This document shows positions 45,669-55,509 of a stretch of 64,000 nt of DNA, in pieces; position 1 is the stretch's first letter; every line of letters begins with the position of its first letter. The notes beneath the pieces are model-generated. The model did no database searches. It saw only the letters and a list, made by a program, of their open reading frames with translations, and was not told the DNA's origin. Origin of the DNA: Shewanella cutis. Its GTDB lineage: Bacteria > Pseudomonadota > Gammaproteobacteria > Enterobacterales > Shewanellaceae. The translations under genes were made by a program, and so were the position numbers. The stretch covers positions 744,001 to 808,000 of the forward strand of contig NZ_JACSDI010000001.1 in the NCBI RefSeq assembly GCF_022410515.1, given 5' to 3'.

Positions 45669-47420
45669 TCAACCTAGCCTGCGATAGAGTGCCTGATACG
45701 CAGCGCACTCCTTGAGCAGGCTTTGATGATTACCTGAAGCAACGATTTTACCCTCAGCCATAAGGTGGATTTGATCCATCTTGGCCATCGCCGTTAAGCG
45801 GTGGCTAATCATGAGTAGGGTTTTATCTTTAGAAAATTCAAATAATAAGCTTAAGATTTCACGCTCGGTACGCTTATCTAAGCCTTCGGTGGGTTCATCT
45901 AACAATAATAATGGCGCATCCCTCAGCAGTGCTCTCGCCACCCCGATACGGCGCTGCTCGCCGCCCGATAATTGCCGTCCGCCCTCACCAATCCACATAT
46001 CTAAGGGTTTATCCCCCTTGAGTAAATCGCCTAAGCCAACTTGCTGTAAGACGTCGATAAAACGCTCGTCATTAGCGGTGCGCTTTTGCCCTACTTGCAC
46101 AGGTAAGGCAATGGCGAGGTTCTCCCGCAACGTGCCTGCATACAGATAAATCCGCTGGCTCACTACTGTCATCGCCGATCTTAAGGCGGCCTCGCTATAG
46201 TCACTCAGTTGATGACCATCGAGGTAAATCTGACCGCTTTGCGCCTGCCACTCTCGGGTAATTAAGGACAATAAACTGGATTTACCACAGCCTGTTGCAC
46301 CTAATAAAGCCACCTTCTGCCCCGGTTTTATCTCGAGGGATAAGCCCTGCAGCACACGCTGGTTTTCGTGATAGCCAAAGTAAATATCGTGGATCAGCAG
46401 TCCGCCAGAGGTGGCCTTAAGATCGGTATCTGCACTAAAACGAATATCACTTTGTTGCTCAGTAATTTCGTTAATACGCGTCGCCGCCAGCACACAACCA
46501 GACAAATGTTGAAAGGCGCCGGCAATCGGCATCATCATTTCGACGCAGGCCATAGTGGCAAATACCATCAAAGCGAACATCGGGCCGGGAGGCACGGCGT
46601 CCCCAACGCCATTGGCGGCTAAAAACAACATCATGATAAGCGCGGAGCCCGTTGCAATAATCAACATCGCTTGGCTTAAGGCGGTAATATTCGCCATCGC
46701 CGTTTGGCTGGCAAATAACGCTTGCTCGGCGTCATCAAGTTTTTGCCTATATCTAGCATTGGCACCAAATAAACTCAGCTCCGCTTGGCCTTGTAATATA
46801 TCGAGTAACTGCACCCGATATTGGCGTTTGGTCTCCAGCATATTGCGGCTAGGTTGATGCCCGAGACGATAAAACAGCAGTGGTAATAACAACCAAACAA
46901 GGATCAAAAATAGACACAAACTTAAGGCGAGTTTGGCATCAAACCAAGCGAGAAAGAGATACAAAAGCCCTGTCATCAGTAAAGATGCCGCCATCGGTGT
47001 GAGCAGCCTTAAATACAAATGATCGAGCGTATCAATATCCGCCACAAGGCGGTTTAACATATCGGCGCGGCGCAGCCCTTGCAGATTTTTAGCACTTAAA
47101 GGAAAGAGTTTTCGCCATGCCCACACCCGTAGTTCAGTTAATAATTTAAAGGTCGCCTCATGGGTTGCTAGGCGCTCACCGTAACGACTGGCTGTACGGG
47201 CAATAGATAAAAATCGCACGCCCCCCGCTGGCGTAAAAAAGTTGAAGACTTGGGCGCTAACAAGAGTCAAACCGGCCACTGCCGTAGCCGATAAAAACCA
47301 GCCGGAAAGCGACAACAGCCCAATCCCCGCCATAAGCGTGGTGAGCGTGAGGATTAACCCCACGGCCATCATCACCCATTGGTGCGAGAACAGTCTAATA
47401 AAAGGAATTAACACTTTCAT
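45669..47420 (-). CDS. cydC: Heterodimeric ABC exporter subunit for cytochrome bd assembly
   Basis: 583 residues: six membrane helices (about 1-310) and a nucleotide-binding domain with Walker A LLGATGCGKSS (about 375), ABC signature LSGGEQRRIGVARALL (about 493) and Walker B LLLLDEPTEG. With CydD it exports glutathione and cysteine to the periplasm, needed for assembling cytochrome bd. Its ATG overlaps the cydD stop by 4 bp. Confidence 0.95.
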   Translation of the reverse strand: MKVLIPFIRLFSHQWVMMAVGLILTLTTLMAGIGLLSLSGWFLSATAVAGLTLVSAQVFNFFTPAGGVRFLSIARTASRYGERLATHEATFKLLTELRVWAWRKLFPLSAKNLQGLRRADMLNRLVADIDTLDHLYLRLLTPMAASLLMTGLLYLFLAWFDAKLALSLCLFLILVWLLLPLLFYRLGHQPSRNMLETKRQYRVQLLDILQGQAELSLFGANARYRQKLDDAEQALFASQTAMANITALSQAMLIIATGSALIMMLFLAANGVGDAVPPGPMFALMVFATMACVEMMMPIAGAFQHLSGCVLAATRINEITEQQSDIRFSADTDLKATSGGLLIHDIYFGYHENQRVLQGLSLEIKPGQKVALLGATGCGKSSLLSLITREWQAQSGQIYLDGHQLSDYSEAALRSAMTVVSQRIYLYAGTLRENLAIALPVQVGQKRTANDERFIDVLQQVGLGDLLKGDKPLDMWIGEGGRQLSGGEQRRIGVARALLRDAPLLLLDEPTEGLDKRTEREILSLLFEFSKDKTLLMISHRLTAMAKMDQIHLMAEGKIVASGNHQSLLKECAAYQALYRRLG

Positions 47421-49357
47421 TGCGCCGCTCCTTCGGTTGAATTGGATGTTGCTATTAAGTCAATCTGGGTATCAACACGGCTCTGCGGCTCAACAGCGGC
47501 TAACTCAATATCTGCCACCGATTCGATATTTTCATGCAACATGGTTTGGAATAATCCTGCCTGCACAGAAAGGCTCGCAAAATCACCTCGCTGGACAATC
47601 AACCCCTTATCCAAGACTAAGATCGACTGCATGCGATCGAGCTGATCTAATCTGTGGGTCACCATAATGCACATCTTGCCCGCCATCGCACGGTTCAAGG
47701 TGAGTGTGAGGAGCTGTTCACTAACACTGTCTAAACTCGCAGAGGGTTCATCAAGGATAAACACCTGCGACGCCTGCGCTAATGCCCGCGCCAGTGCAAT
47801 ACGTTGTGCCTGCCCGACCGATAAGGTCGATGACTGTTCACCAATTGGTGTCGCTAAACCAAGGGGTTGCGTGCGCACAAATTCATGGATATTGGCTTGC
47901 TCTAGCAAGTGCCACACTTGCTCATCTGTGATATTAGGATTGGCTAGGGCCACGTTTTCCCGCACTGTGCCATGGAATAACTGTGGCTCCTGTCCAAGCC
48001 ACGCTAACTGGCGCCGCCAATGGGCAAGATCGATGCTTGAGAGTTCAACACCATTAATGAGTAACTTGCCTTGATAGGGTAAAAATCCTAAAAGCGCGTT
48101 GAGTAAACTGGTTTTACCTGCGCCACTTGGGCCGACTAAGGCTAAATGCTCTTCCTGTTTCAACTCAAAACTGATGGGTCCTAATAAGCGGGTGCCATCG
48201 ACGCTAAAGACCTCAAGTTCTTCAGCTATCAGGCTTTCAATCTTATCGAGCCTAGTATCGCTCGCAACTGACTCTGTTGGCTGAGGTTCGGGATGCTCAA
48301 GCAGCGTCATCAAGGCCTGCGCGGCGCCAATCGCCTGCGCTTTTGCGTGGTAGTGAGTGCCCATATCCCTTAACGGCTGATAAAACTCCGGCGCTAAAAT
48401 GAGGATAAACAAACCGACAAACAGGCTAAAGGGTAATCCTTCATTGGCATTGGGCCCTATATGGGCGTGCGTGCCATAGTAGCCAAAATCGAGGTGACCT
48501 AAGTAACTAAAACCAAAGTAAACCGCTAATACGGCAATCGATACTGCGGCAAAAAACTCCAGCACCGCCGAACTTAAAAAGGCCATCCGCAGCACCGACA
48601 TGGTTCGGCTACGAAACTCCTCCGATGCCTTTTCGATCACCTTCAGCTCTGCATCGCCTCGATTGAATAGCTTTAAGGTCGCAAGCCCTTTTAATCTGTC
48701 CATAAAATGGCCGCTTAATCGAGCTAAGGCATTGAAGTTTTTGCGATTGGCATCAGCGGCGCCCATACCCACTAAAATCATAAACAGCGGAATTAACGGG
48801 GCAGTTAACAGTAAAATTAATCCCGCCGCCCAGTTGATAGGAAAAACAGCGAGCAAAATCAGTAATGGGATCACGCCCGCCAACGTCATTTGCGGAAGAT
48901 AGCGAGCATAAAAGTCTTGTAAATCTTCAACTTGCTCTAACACTATACTTGCCCAACTGCCAGCGGGTTTGCCTTTAATAAACGCAGGGCCGAGGCGAGT
49001 CAGCTTATCCATTACTGCACTGCGAATATGTTGGCGCAAACGCCGCCCCGCTTCAAAGCTGGCGCGCTCACGGGCATAGGCAAGCCCAGCACGCAGTAAC
49101 ATTAGGCCTATCAGGGCCATAAGATGTGGCAGATAATCACTTGCGCCAATAGTCGACTGAGGGCTATTGGCGCCGGATCCGAGCAATCCATTACCAATAA
49201 TCACACCATCGAGAAGAGTGGCAATTAAATAAGCCTGCACGATCAATGCAATAGCACTTAATATTCCACACCATACCGAGAGTTTAAGAAACCAGCCACA
49301 GGCCTTTTTTTGAGACTTGAGCCAAACGAGAAGGGACTTTTCTAACGACTTATCCAT
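47417..49357 (-). CDS. cydD: Heterodimeric ABC exporter subunit for cytochrome bd assembly
   Basis: 646 residues from MDKSLEKSLL (TGGAG 7 nt upstream); 42 further in-frame codons upstream are not part of the gene. Six membrane helices, then the ATPase domain with Walker A VGPSGAGKTSLL (about 415), signature LSVGQAQRIALARALA (about 520) and Walker B FILDEPSASLD. It is somewhat longer than E. coli CydD (588): a polar insertion lies around residues 95-105 (GLLGSGANSPQSTIG) and a C-terminal extension after about 600. It is the first gene of the cydDC-cyaB operon. Confidence 0.94.
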   Translation of the reverse strand: MDKSLEKSLLVWLKSQKKACGWFLKLSVWCGILSAIALIVQAYLIATLLDGVIIGNGLLGSGANSPQSTIGASDYLPHLMALIGLMLLRAGLAYARERASFEAGRRLRQHIRSAVMDKLTRLGPAFIKGKPAGSWASIVLEQVEDLQDFYARYLPQMTLAGVIPLLILLAVFPINWAAGLILLLTAPLIPLFMILVGMGAADANRKNFNALARLSGHFMDRLKGLATLKLFNRGDAELKVIEKASEEFRSRTMSVLRMAFLSSAVLEFFAAVSIAVLAVYFGFSYLGHLDFGYYGTHAHIGPNANEGLPFSLFVGLFILILAPEFYQPLRDMGTHYHAKAQAIGAAQALMTLLEHPEPQPTESVASDTRLDKIESLIAEELEVFSVDGTRLLGPISFELKQEEHLALVGPSGAGKTSLLNALLGFLPYQGKLLINGVELSSIDLAHWRRQLAWLGQEPQLFHGTVRENVALANPNITDEQVWHLLEQANIHEFVRTQPLGLATPIGEQSSTLSVGQAQRIALARALAQASQVFILDEPSASLDSVSEQLLTLTLNRAMAGKMCIMVTHRLDQLDRMQSILVLDKGLIVQRGDFASLSVQAGLFQTMLHENIESVADIELAAVEPQSRVDTQIDLIATSNSTEGAAQ

Positions 49358-49747
49358 GGTGCTCCAACAAAAACCAGCAAAGCAGTAGATTGTAGAAATA
49401 GGCTTAACGCAAACAAATCCTATATGAAAGACTTGCAACAAACGAAAAGGTTCGATAGGGACGCAGTATCGCAGGCATCCCAAGCAGATGAAACCTTGGA
49501 CGTATCTTTTGCCAAAAGATTCACAAAAATGCGATGCTGATCAATAAATTCTGATTTAGCTCGCCAATAAATACTGCTAGCACTGAGTGCCGCTTAACGG
49601 TAAGCCTGTCTTGTAACTTATACGCTGACAATCAATATTCGGATCGTTACAGGACCTTCCCCCTTAGTTAACCCAGAACATAACCGCCCTAGCCATTGTG
49701 CGTTGATTTAGATAGCATAGAATTATTTTTCAAGGAGTTAGATACTA
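49358..49747. other. Intergenic region between cydD and the pilin gene
   Basis: 390 bp that must hold the divergent promoters of cydD and the pilin gene. I saw no clear FNR, ArcA or CRP site and no repeat. AAGGAG before the pilin gene is at about 49731. Confidence 0.4.
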
Positions 49748-50266
49748 ATGACAAATAAAAATGCGGGTTTTACCTTAATTGAACTTGTAGTGGTAATTAT
49801 TATTTTAGGGATTTTAGCTGTCATTGCTGCCCCCAAATTTATTAATTTACAATCAGATGCCTATAAAAGTCAGTTATCAGGCGCCTTGGCCTCAATGAAA
49901 TCTGCCGTCACCTTATTCAAGGCAAAATCAGAAGTTGCCAATACGGGCACCGCAAATCGTGTGGTTTTTGATGGTATTCGGGGCGAGAATTACCAGCCAT
50001 GGGCTGCAAGCAGTAGCGGTACAGCACCCAGTGCGGGCTACACAACACCCCCTGAAATATTTAAGGCCGCAGGCTTAAACGTTAATGATTGGTCCTACCG
50101 TATTTATACATCCAACGGCACCTATCAAGTTATAGCAACCCCAAAGCAAAAGTTAAATCTTGCGACCCCAACTCAAGCCGAAGTTGCTGCAACCAACTGT
50201 TATATCGACTATAAATGGGAAACGGCTGGCATACCTACCTATACAAAGGTTGACACAGGCTGCTAA
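49748..50266 (+). CDS. Type IV (MSHA-like) prepilin
   Basis: 172 residues. The prepilin peptidase site is G7/F8 in NAGFTLIELVVVIIILGILAV, with the conserved Glu at mature position 5, followed by the long N-terminal helix. PKFINLQSDA after the helix is the MSHA pilin pattern. Two cysteines (about 150 and 172, the last residue) should form the C-terminal disulfide loop. It is an orphan: no msh assembly genes are nearby, so it would rely on machinery encoded elsewhere. A strong ribosome site AAGGAG and a terminator at 50273 make it a single-gene unit. Confidence 0.9.
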   Translation: MTNKNAGFTLIELVVVIIILGILAVIAAPKFINLQSDAYKSQLSGALASMKSAVTLFKAKSEVANTGTANRVVFDGIRGENYQPWAASSSGTAPSAGYTTPPEIFKAAGLNVNDWSYRIYTSNGTYQVIATPKQKLNLATPTQAEVAATNCYIDYKWETAGIPTYTKVDTGC

Positions 50267-50272
50267 AAAGAA

Positions 50273-50315
50273 AGGCTGATGTTTTGCATAAAGCTCAAAA
50301 CATCAGCCTGTTTAT
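50273..50315 (+). terminator. Terminator of pilin gene
   Basis: AGGCTGATGTTTT-GCATAAAGCTC-AAAACATCAGCCT followed by GTTTAT, a 13-bp perfect stem. Confidence 0.85.
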
Positions 50316-50349
50316 CAAACTGCACGATTTAAAAATCGGCTCTCAAAGC

Positions 50350-51399
50350 CTAAGGCTGGAGCCCACCATACTTTACCAACACATGCCAAAGTAGCTTGAG
50401 TTCATGGGCCACTTGAGCACGATTACCTCGATCCCGCCAATGCTGGGGTGAATGATATAAATCCCGTGCAGCAACCCCAATGGCATAGGCATCGACACTG
50501 TCGTCAATCGCAATACGCTCGGCCAGCGAGGGCATGGTGGGTCCACGGAAATCACTGGGGATCTGTGCCGTATGTAAGCAAAAACCATTATGATATTGCA
50601 GCTCAATATCGTAGCGATCGCAGAGTTTACTTAAGGTCGCACCGATTTCAGTCCCTTTAAAGCTCGGATCGGCCACCAGCATAGCAATATCTTCATCGAG
50701 TGAAACGTCACCGTGGATTTGCGCTTCGATATAATGATCAAGATTGGCCGACATCGGGCGTTCAAAGCGGGTAAGCAATGACGAATTAAGTTGATGCGCC
50801 AAATAATGGATCACATTTAATGGCTTAAATTCTGCCTTACCTAAAGCATAGTGACGTTCAAAACTCTCGGTAAGCAGTGCTGCTAACACATCATCAAAAC
50901 AGGATAATGTGCCCCTTTCCTTGGGATTGCGGTACGAATCAAGGTAAGTAAAGGTCGTACGCGTAAGCAATTGTGAGTGGGTGAGCAGATAACAACTACC
51001 AAAGCGGGGAGCTGGGCCATCCTGCCACATACCTAAATCTAAGGCGCCATACTTAGGACGGGATTTGGTTCCTTTATACACATCGCCAAATAGCTGATTT
51101 TCCCAATGATCCCTTGGTCCACCTAGCTCAGGTGATAACTGGCCATTGGAAATGTGGGTCTCAAATTGACTACGGTATTGGCCATCACGCAGCAACCCTT
51201 CGGCCACCGTTAGGCCTCTGCTGTCGATTCTATCGGGATGAAAATGCAGCGCTACACGGCCACACTGAAATAATTGCCTGAGTGCTAACTGCATCTCCTG
51301 CATGGGGATATTCGACATCTGCTGCACGTTTTTAATCACAGCCACGGCCTGCTCACTTCGCCCACGAGCTAGGCGTTCAATATGCTGTATTGCTGTCAT
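50350..51399 (-). CDS. DUF3626-family protein
   Basis: 349 residues from the ATG at 51399 (AGGTGG 3-4 nt upstream); 11 more in-frame codons exist. Recognisable family blocks are VALHFHPDR (about 50-58), LLRDGQYRSQFETHISNG, GGPRDHWENQLFG, RPKYGALDLGMWQDGPAPRFGSCYLL and, near the C-terminus, FRGPTMPSLAERIA. No signal peptide or membrane helix. The function is not known to me. It is a single gene convergent with the pilin gene. Confidence 0.8.
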   Translation of the reverse strand: MTAIQHIERLARGRSEQAVAVIKNVQQMSNIPMQEMQLALRQLFQCGRVALHFHPDRIDSRGLTVAEGLLRDGQYRSQFETHISNGQLSPELGGPRDHWENQLFGDVYKGTKSRPKYGALDLGMWQDGPAPRFGSCYLLTHSQLLTRTTFTYLDSYRNPKERGTLSCFDDVLAALLTESFERHYALGKAEFKPLNVIHYLAHQLNSSLLTRFERPMSANLDHYIEAQIHGDVSLDEDIAMLVADPSFKGTEIGATLSKLCDRYDIELQYHNGFCLHTAQIPSDFRGPTMPSLAERIAIDDSVDAYAIGVAARDLYHSPQHWRDRGNRAQVAHELKLLWHVLVKYGGLQP

Positions 51400-51432
51400 A
51401 ATCCACCTGTCATGAGGCGTTAATATTCCCAA

Positions 51433-51806
51433 GAAGAACCAGCCTAAGAATTCAATGGTGCAGAATTCAACCTACAAACGGGAAAACATCACGCGATGTC
51501 TTCACTTATTCCGTTTAGGCGCATGTCTGGCCAACACTTTAGCAACCTATTGAGGAAACTTGTTAATTTTACTCCAAGTGAAATTACTTAGAAGCAATCA
51601 AATTAACATAAGCGTGATCTTTCGCCAAATACTGAACAAGATACTGATAGGTCGATAAATTAGCCACAGCGACATAGGCTTTTTAAGCCTTTGTACAACA
51701 AAATGCTTTCAGTCGTAGCACTGAGGCCCCTGTTACTGTAAGCTGCACGCCCGCCGATCAGGCTATACCAAAGCAACGATGCGATGTTGCCACAAGAGAT
51801 CCATTA
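51433..51806. other. Leader/intergenic region before rhlE
   Basis: About 370 bp. Contains a hairpin-like AAGGCTTAAAAAGCCT segment around 51679 (read on the complement) and a long stretch to the rhlE start. A long 5' leader is common for cold-induced helicases, but no defined element was identified. Confidence 0.4.
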
Positions 51807-53393
51807 ATGAGTTTTTCCGCCTTAGGTTTATCCACTCCACTCCAAAAAGCCGTTTCCGAACAGGGCTATGACACACCATCTCCAATCCAAGCTCAGGCTA
51901 TTCCAGCAGTGCTAACGGGCAAAGACGTCATGGCAGCGGCCCAAACTGGGACAGGAAAAACTGCAGGTTTTACCCTGCCATTACTGGAATTGCTCGCTAA
52001 AGGCCAAAAAGCCAAGTCAGGACAAACCCGCGCCTTAGTCTTAACGCCTACGAGGGAGCTGGCCGCGCAAGTCGGTGAAAGTGTTGAGACCTATGGTAAA
52101 TATCTACCGCTGCGTTCCGCGGTGGTCTTTGGTGGCGTGCCTATCAACCCGCAAATCAGTAAATTACGCCATGGTGTTGATGTGTTAGTTGCCACACCAG
52201 GGCGACTATTAGATCTTGTGCAGCAAAATGCGGTGAAGTTTAATCAACTCGAAATCTTAGTGCTCGACGAAGCGGACCGTATGTTAGATATGGGCTTTAT
52301 CCGCGATATCAAAAAGATCCTTGCACTCTTGCCCGCAAAGCGACAAAACCTGATGTTTTCTGCCACCTTCTCCGATGAGATCCGTGAGCTTGCAAAGGGA
52401 TTAGTTAACCATCCGGTTGAGATTTCCGTCACGCCGCGCAATGCCGCCGCGACCACGGTTAAGCAATGGATTTGCCCCGTTGATAAAACGCAAAAATCTG
52501 CCCTACTGATCCAACTCATCAAGCAGGAAAATTGGCAGCAAGTGTTAGTGTTTTCACGCACCAAACATGGCGCGAATCGGCTCGCTAAGAGTCTTATCCA
52601 AGCCGAGATCAGTGCTGCAGCAATCCATGGTAATAAAAGCCAAGGTGCCCGCACTAAAGCCCTCGCCGACTTTAAGAGCGGTGAAGTTCGCGTATTGGTT
52701 GCGACCGATATTGCCGCTCGCGGTTTAGATATCGATCAATTACCGCAGGTCGTAAACTTCGATTTACCTAACGTGCCTGAAGATTATGTGCATCGGATTG
52801 GCCGCACCGGGCGTGCAGGCGCCACAGGCCAAGCCGTTTCCTTAGTCAGCAGCGAAGAAATTAAACTGCTTAAAGATATTGAGCGATTAATTAACCGCGT
52901 GCTCGAGCGGCAAGAAGTTGCAGGTTTTAGCCCTGTACATGCGTTGCCAGAGACAACACTCAGTCCCCAAGGCAAAGATATCAAAGTAAAAGCCGTGGCA
53001 AATCATCGTAAGCACCGCAGCGCAGGAAAACCTGCACCACGGTCTGGTTCTGGCCGTGATACGCAAGGCAATCGAGAAAACAACCAGAGGCAGAACAGCA
53101 CGCCATCTCGCAAAAGCAGTGAGCACAATAATACTGATGCAGCACTTGCGCGCTCGCCTAAACCAAAGGGGAAACATCCTCAGCGCGATGGTGGCACAGC
53201 TAACAGTGAAGCGAAACCGCATTCAGGTGCACAGCAACGTAGCCATGCTGAGCGAAGCCAAAAAACAAACCAAGATGGACGCCGCCAAGTGCCCCCCAAA
53301 GGCCGCCATCCCCAAAGCGCAAAACTCGCTTCGAATGAGCCGAAACAGCACTCAGATCGCGCAGATAACCGCCCGAATCGCGTTAAGTCATAG
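51807..53393 (+). CDS. rhlE: DEAD-box ATP-dependent RNA helicase, RhlE type
   Basis: 528 residues with all DEAD-box motifs: Q motif ([13 protein letters not shown]), AQTGTGKT (46-53), [19 protein letters not shown] ([13 protein letters not shown]), SAT, and [10 protein letters not shown] in the second RecA domain (ends about residue 370). The last 150 residues are a disordered tail rich in Lys, Arg, Gln, Ser and Asn that probably binds RNA non-specifically. RhlE-type helicases act on ribosome assembly and mRNA turnover, often in the cold. It is a single gene. Confidence 0.95.
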   Translation: MSFSALGLSTPLQKAVSEQGYDTPSPIQAQAIPAVLTGKDVMAAAQTGTGKTAGFTLPLLELLAKGQKAKSGQTRALVLTPTRELAAQVGESVETYGKYLPLRSAVVFGGVPINPQISKLRHGVDVLVATPGRLLDLVQQNAVKFNQLEILVLDEADRMLDMGFIRDIKKILALLPAKRQNLMFSATFSDEIRELAKGLVNHPVEISVTPRNAAATTVKQWICPVDKTQKSALLIQLIKQENWQQVLVFSRTKHGANRLAKSLIQAEISAAAIHGNKSQGARTKALADFKSGEVRVLVATDIAARGLDIDQLPQVVNFDLPNVPEDYVHRIGRTGRAGATGQAVSLVSSEEIKLLKDIERLINRVLERQEVAGFSPVHALPETTLSPQGKDIKVKAVANHRKHRSAGKPAPRSGSGRDTQGNRENNQRQNSTPSRKSSEHNNTDAALARSPKPKGKHPQRDGGTANSEAKPHSGAQQRSHAERSQKTNQDGRRQVPPKGRHPQSAKLASNEPKQHSDRADNRPNRVKS

Positions 53394-53447
53394 TCGCGTT
53401 AATTCACAGTCGCCGTTAAGCATCGGTCAGTTATCCTAAAATGCAAA

Positions 53448-53488
53448 ATAAAAATGCCCAGAGCCTAAGTGCTGGGCATTTTTATTTT
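53448..53488. terminator. Bidirectional terminator between rhlE and chemoreceptor gene
   Basis: AAAAATGCCCAG-N9-CTGGGCATTTTTATTTT; A-run and T-run on the two sides serve the convergent genes. Confidence 0.88.
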
Positions 53489-53521
53489 GCTAAACAAATT
53501 GATAGCGATAGTGCTAAATCC

Positions 53522-55222
53522 CTAGACTGTGCGCACCTTAAATTGCAGCATCGCTTCACGTAATGAATTGGCCTGCAAAGAGAGTGACTCACTGGCTTTT
53601 GCCGTTTCAAAGGCGCTATTAAGCACCGACTCGCCAGAATCCCGTATGGTATTGATCCTTTCACTAATATCCTCAGCCGTGACAGACTGCTCTTCGCTCG
53701 CCGTTGCGACTTGCGCATTAGCCTGTGATAACTGAGTTAACGCATCCGAAATTTCGAACAAGTTTTGTTTGATTTGATTGACTAATAGAGATGAATCCTT
53801 GATTTGTAATTCATTTTTACCAAATGAATCCACAGCTGACTTAGCATCAAGCACTAAGGTTTGAATAAGCTCGCTGATCTCCTGGGTGGCTGTTTGGCTG
53901 CGAGTTGCCAATGCACGAACCTCATCAGCAACCACGGCAAATCCTCGCCCTTGCTCTCCCGCCCTTGCCGCCTCAATGGAGGCATTTAAGGCGAGCAAAT
54001 TTGTCTGCCCTGCTATTGCATCAACTACAGACACAAAGTTTAAGATTTTACCGGTACTTGCCTGTAACTGCTGAATAAGCTGACTGGACTGCTGAGCGCT
54101 AACAACCAATTGCTGAGTAATTTTCTCACTTGCTTCCACAACGGCACAACTTTCTTTCACTCGGTTTTCCGCTTGTCCAGAGGAGTAAGATGCACTCTCG
54201 GCACTGCTAGCGACTTCTGTAATCGTTGCCGCCATTTGCGTCATAGATGCGGCAACTTGATCTGTATCTTCCTGCTGGCTAAGTATCGCTTTACGGTTAT
54301 TTTCCGCAACAGCGTTAAGCTCTGTGACCATAGAAGCGATTTCTTCACTGCGACCAATGACTTGCCCTACCGTTTTACTGAGGGTTAGGGCCATTTGATT
54401 CATACTGACGGTCAGTTCACCAAGTTCATCTTTCGATTCAACTTTTAATTCTCGGCTAAAATCTCCCGATTCCATCATGGCTGCAGCGTTACGTAAGCGC
54501 ATGATTGAACGCACTATGTACTGGCTAAAGGCAATTCCTATAACTAATCCCAAAATCAATGCGATAGCAGAAATCACCACTAAACCATAAATGGCGTGCA
54601 ACTCTTCATCCTCAGTGATAGATACTGCCGTTTCGGTCATTTGCTCTAAACGCAGTGCAAATTGACTTAGCTGAGTATTAAATTCGGTCTGGATTTGCTC
54701 AAGTTCATTAACCTGCTGCACTAATGCCGTAGGATTAATGTGTTGTTGTATCGCTTCTACCACAGTGGCAAGCTTTGCGTCATAGTCGCGATAAACTCGA
54801 ATAATGTTGGCGATTTCTTGACTAAGCTGCTGAGTTTTGTCCCGTAACTCTGGTGGTTGAGGGTGTTTTAGCGCGTTGTTAAGCAGAGCCTGGGTCGACA
54901 TTAGCTCATTATTAATCCGCTCTTTATGTTGAAGAATTTCACCAATAAAACCGTCAATTAATCGCTCCTGCGCCAAAACGGGGATCTCTGAAGCCCTAAA
55001 AGCCTTCTCAAGGCTTATCGAACTTTGAAGCTGCAAGATGGTAACTTCATTTGATAATTTAACTAACGGTAGGTTTTCAACCGCGATTGCATGAATTTCA
55101 TCGGCAACCCGCTTCATTTTCAGCAAGCTAAATCCGGCTAATAACAGGATCAGAAACAGCATGATGGCTATCAAGCTGCCCATCTTATATTTGATCTGTA
55201 AATCTTTTAAGAAGCTAAGCAT
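53522..55222 (-). CDS. Methyl-accepting chemotaxis protein
   Basis: 566 residues. Membrane helix 1 at about 14-36, a periplasmic helical ligand domain (about 37-210), membrane helix 2 at about 211-233, a HAMP domain ([22 protein letters not shown] onward) and a long cytoplasmic coiled coil with the signalling tip [24 protein letters not shown]. It lacks the C-terminal NWETF-type CheR tether. The ligand is unknown; the periplasmic part resembles four-helix-bundle sensors. It is a single gene. Confidence 0.95.
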   Translation of the reverse strand: MLSFLKDLQIKYKMGSLIAIMLFLILLLAGFSLLKMKRVADEIHAIAVENLPLVKLSNEVTILQLQSSISLEKAFRASEIPVLAQERLIDGFIGEILQHKERINNELMSTQALLNNALKHPQPPELRDKTQQLSQEIANIIRVYRDYDAKLATVVEAIQQHINPTALVQQVNELEQIQTEFNTQLSQFALRLEQMTETAVSITEDEELHAIYGLVVISAIALILGLVIGIAFSQYIVRSIMRLRNAAAMMESGDFSRELKVESKDELGELTVSMNQMALTLSKTVGQVIGRSEEIASMVTELNAVAENNRKAILSQQEDTDQVAASMTQMAATITEVASSAESASYSSGQAENRVKESCAVVEASEKITQQLVVSAQQSSQLIQQLQASTGKILNFVSVVDAIAGQTNLLALNASIEAARAGEQGRGFAVVADEVRALATRSQTATQEISELIQTLVLDAKSAVDSFGKNELQIKDSSLLVNQIKQNLFEISDALTQLSQANAQVATASEEQSVTAEDISERINTIRDSGESVLNSAFETAKASESLSLQANSLREAMLQFKVRTV

Positions 55223-55509
55223 AGGGATGTCACTCCAGCAGCCAATGTCTTATTTGTCTCTATATAGCATAGATGGAGTTTTTAGCTTTGCCGCAATGAG
55301 CACGCTTCGCTTAAATAAAAAAATCAACATTTAAAATAACTTATTAATTATAAATTAAAAATAAACAGTATACTGCCATCATAAAAATTGAGTTCAACAT
55401 TAGTAGCAATAGCTTTGCACTGTCACGCTAACTCATATCCCGTGAAAACTTGCATTCGCCGAGGAGATAACAGAAGATCCAAAAGCCTTTTTATTGCGTA
55501 AAGCACCAG

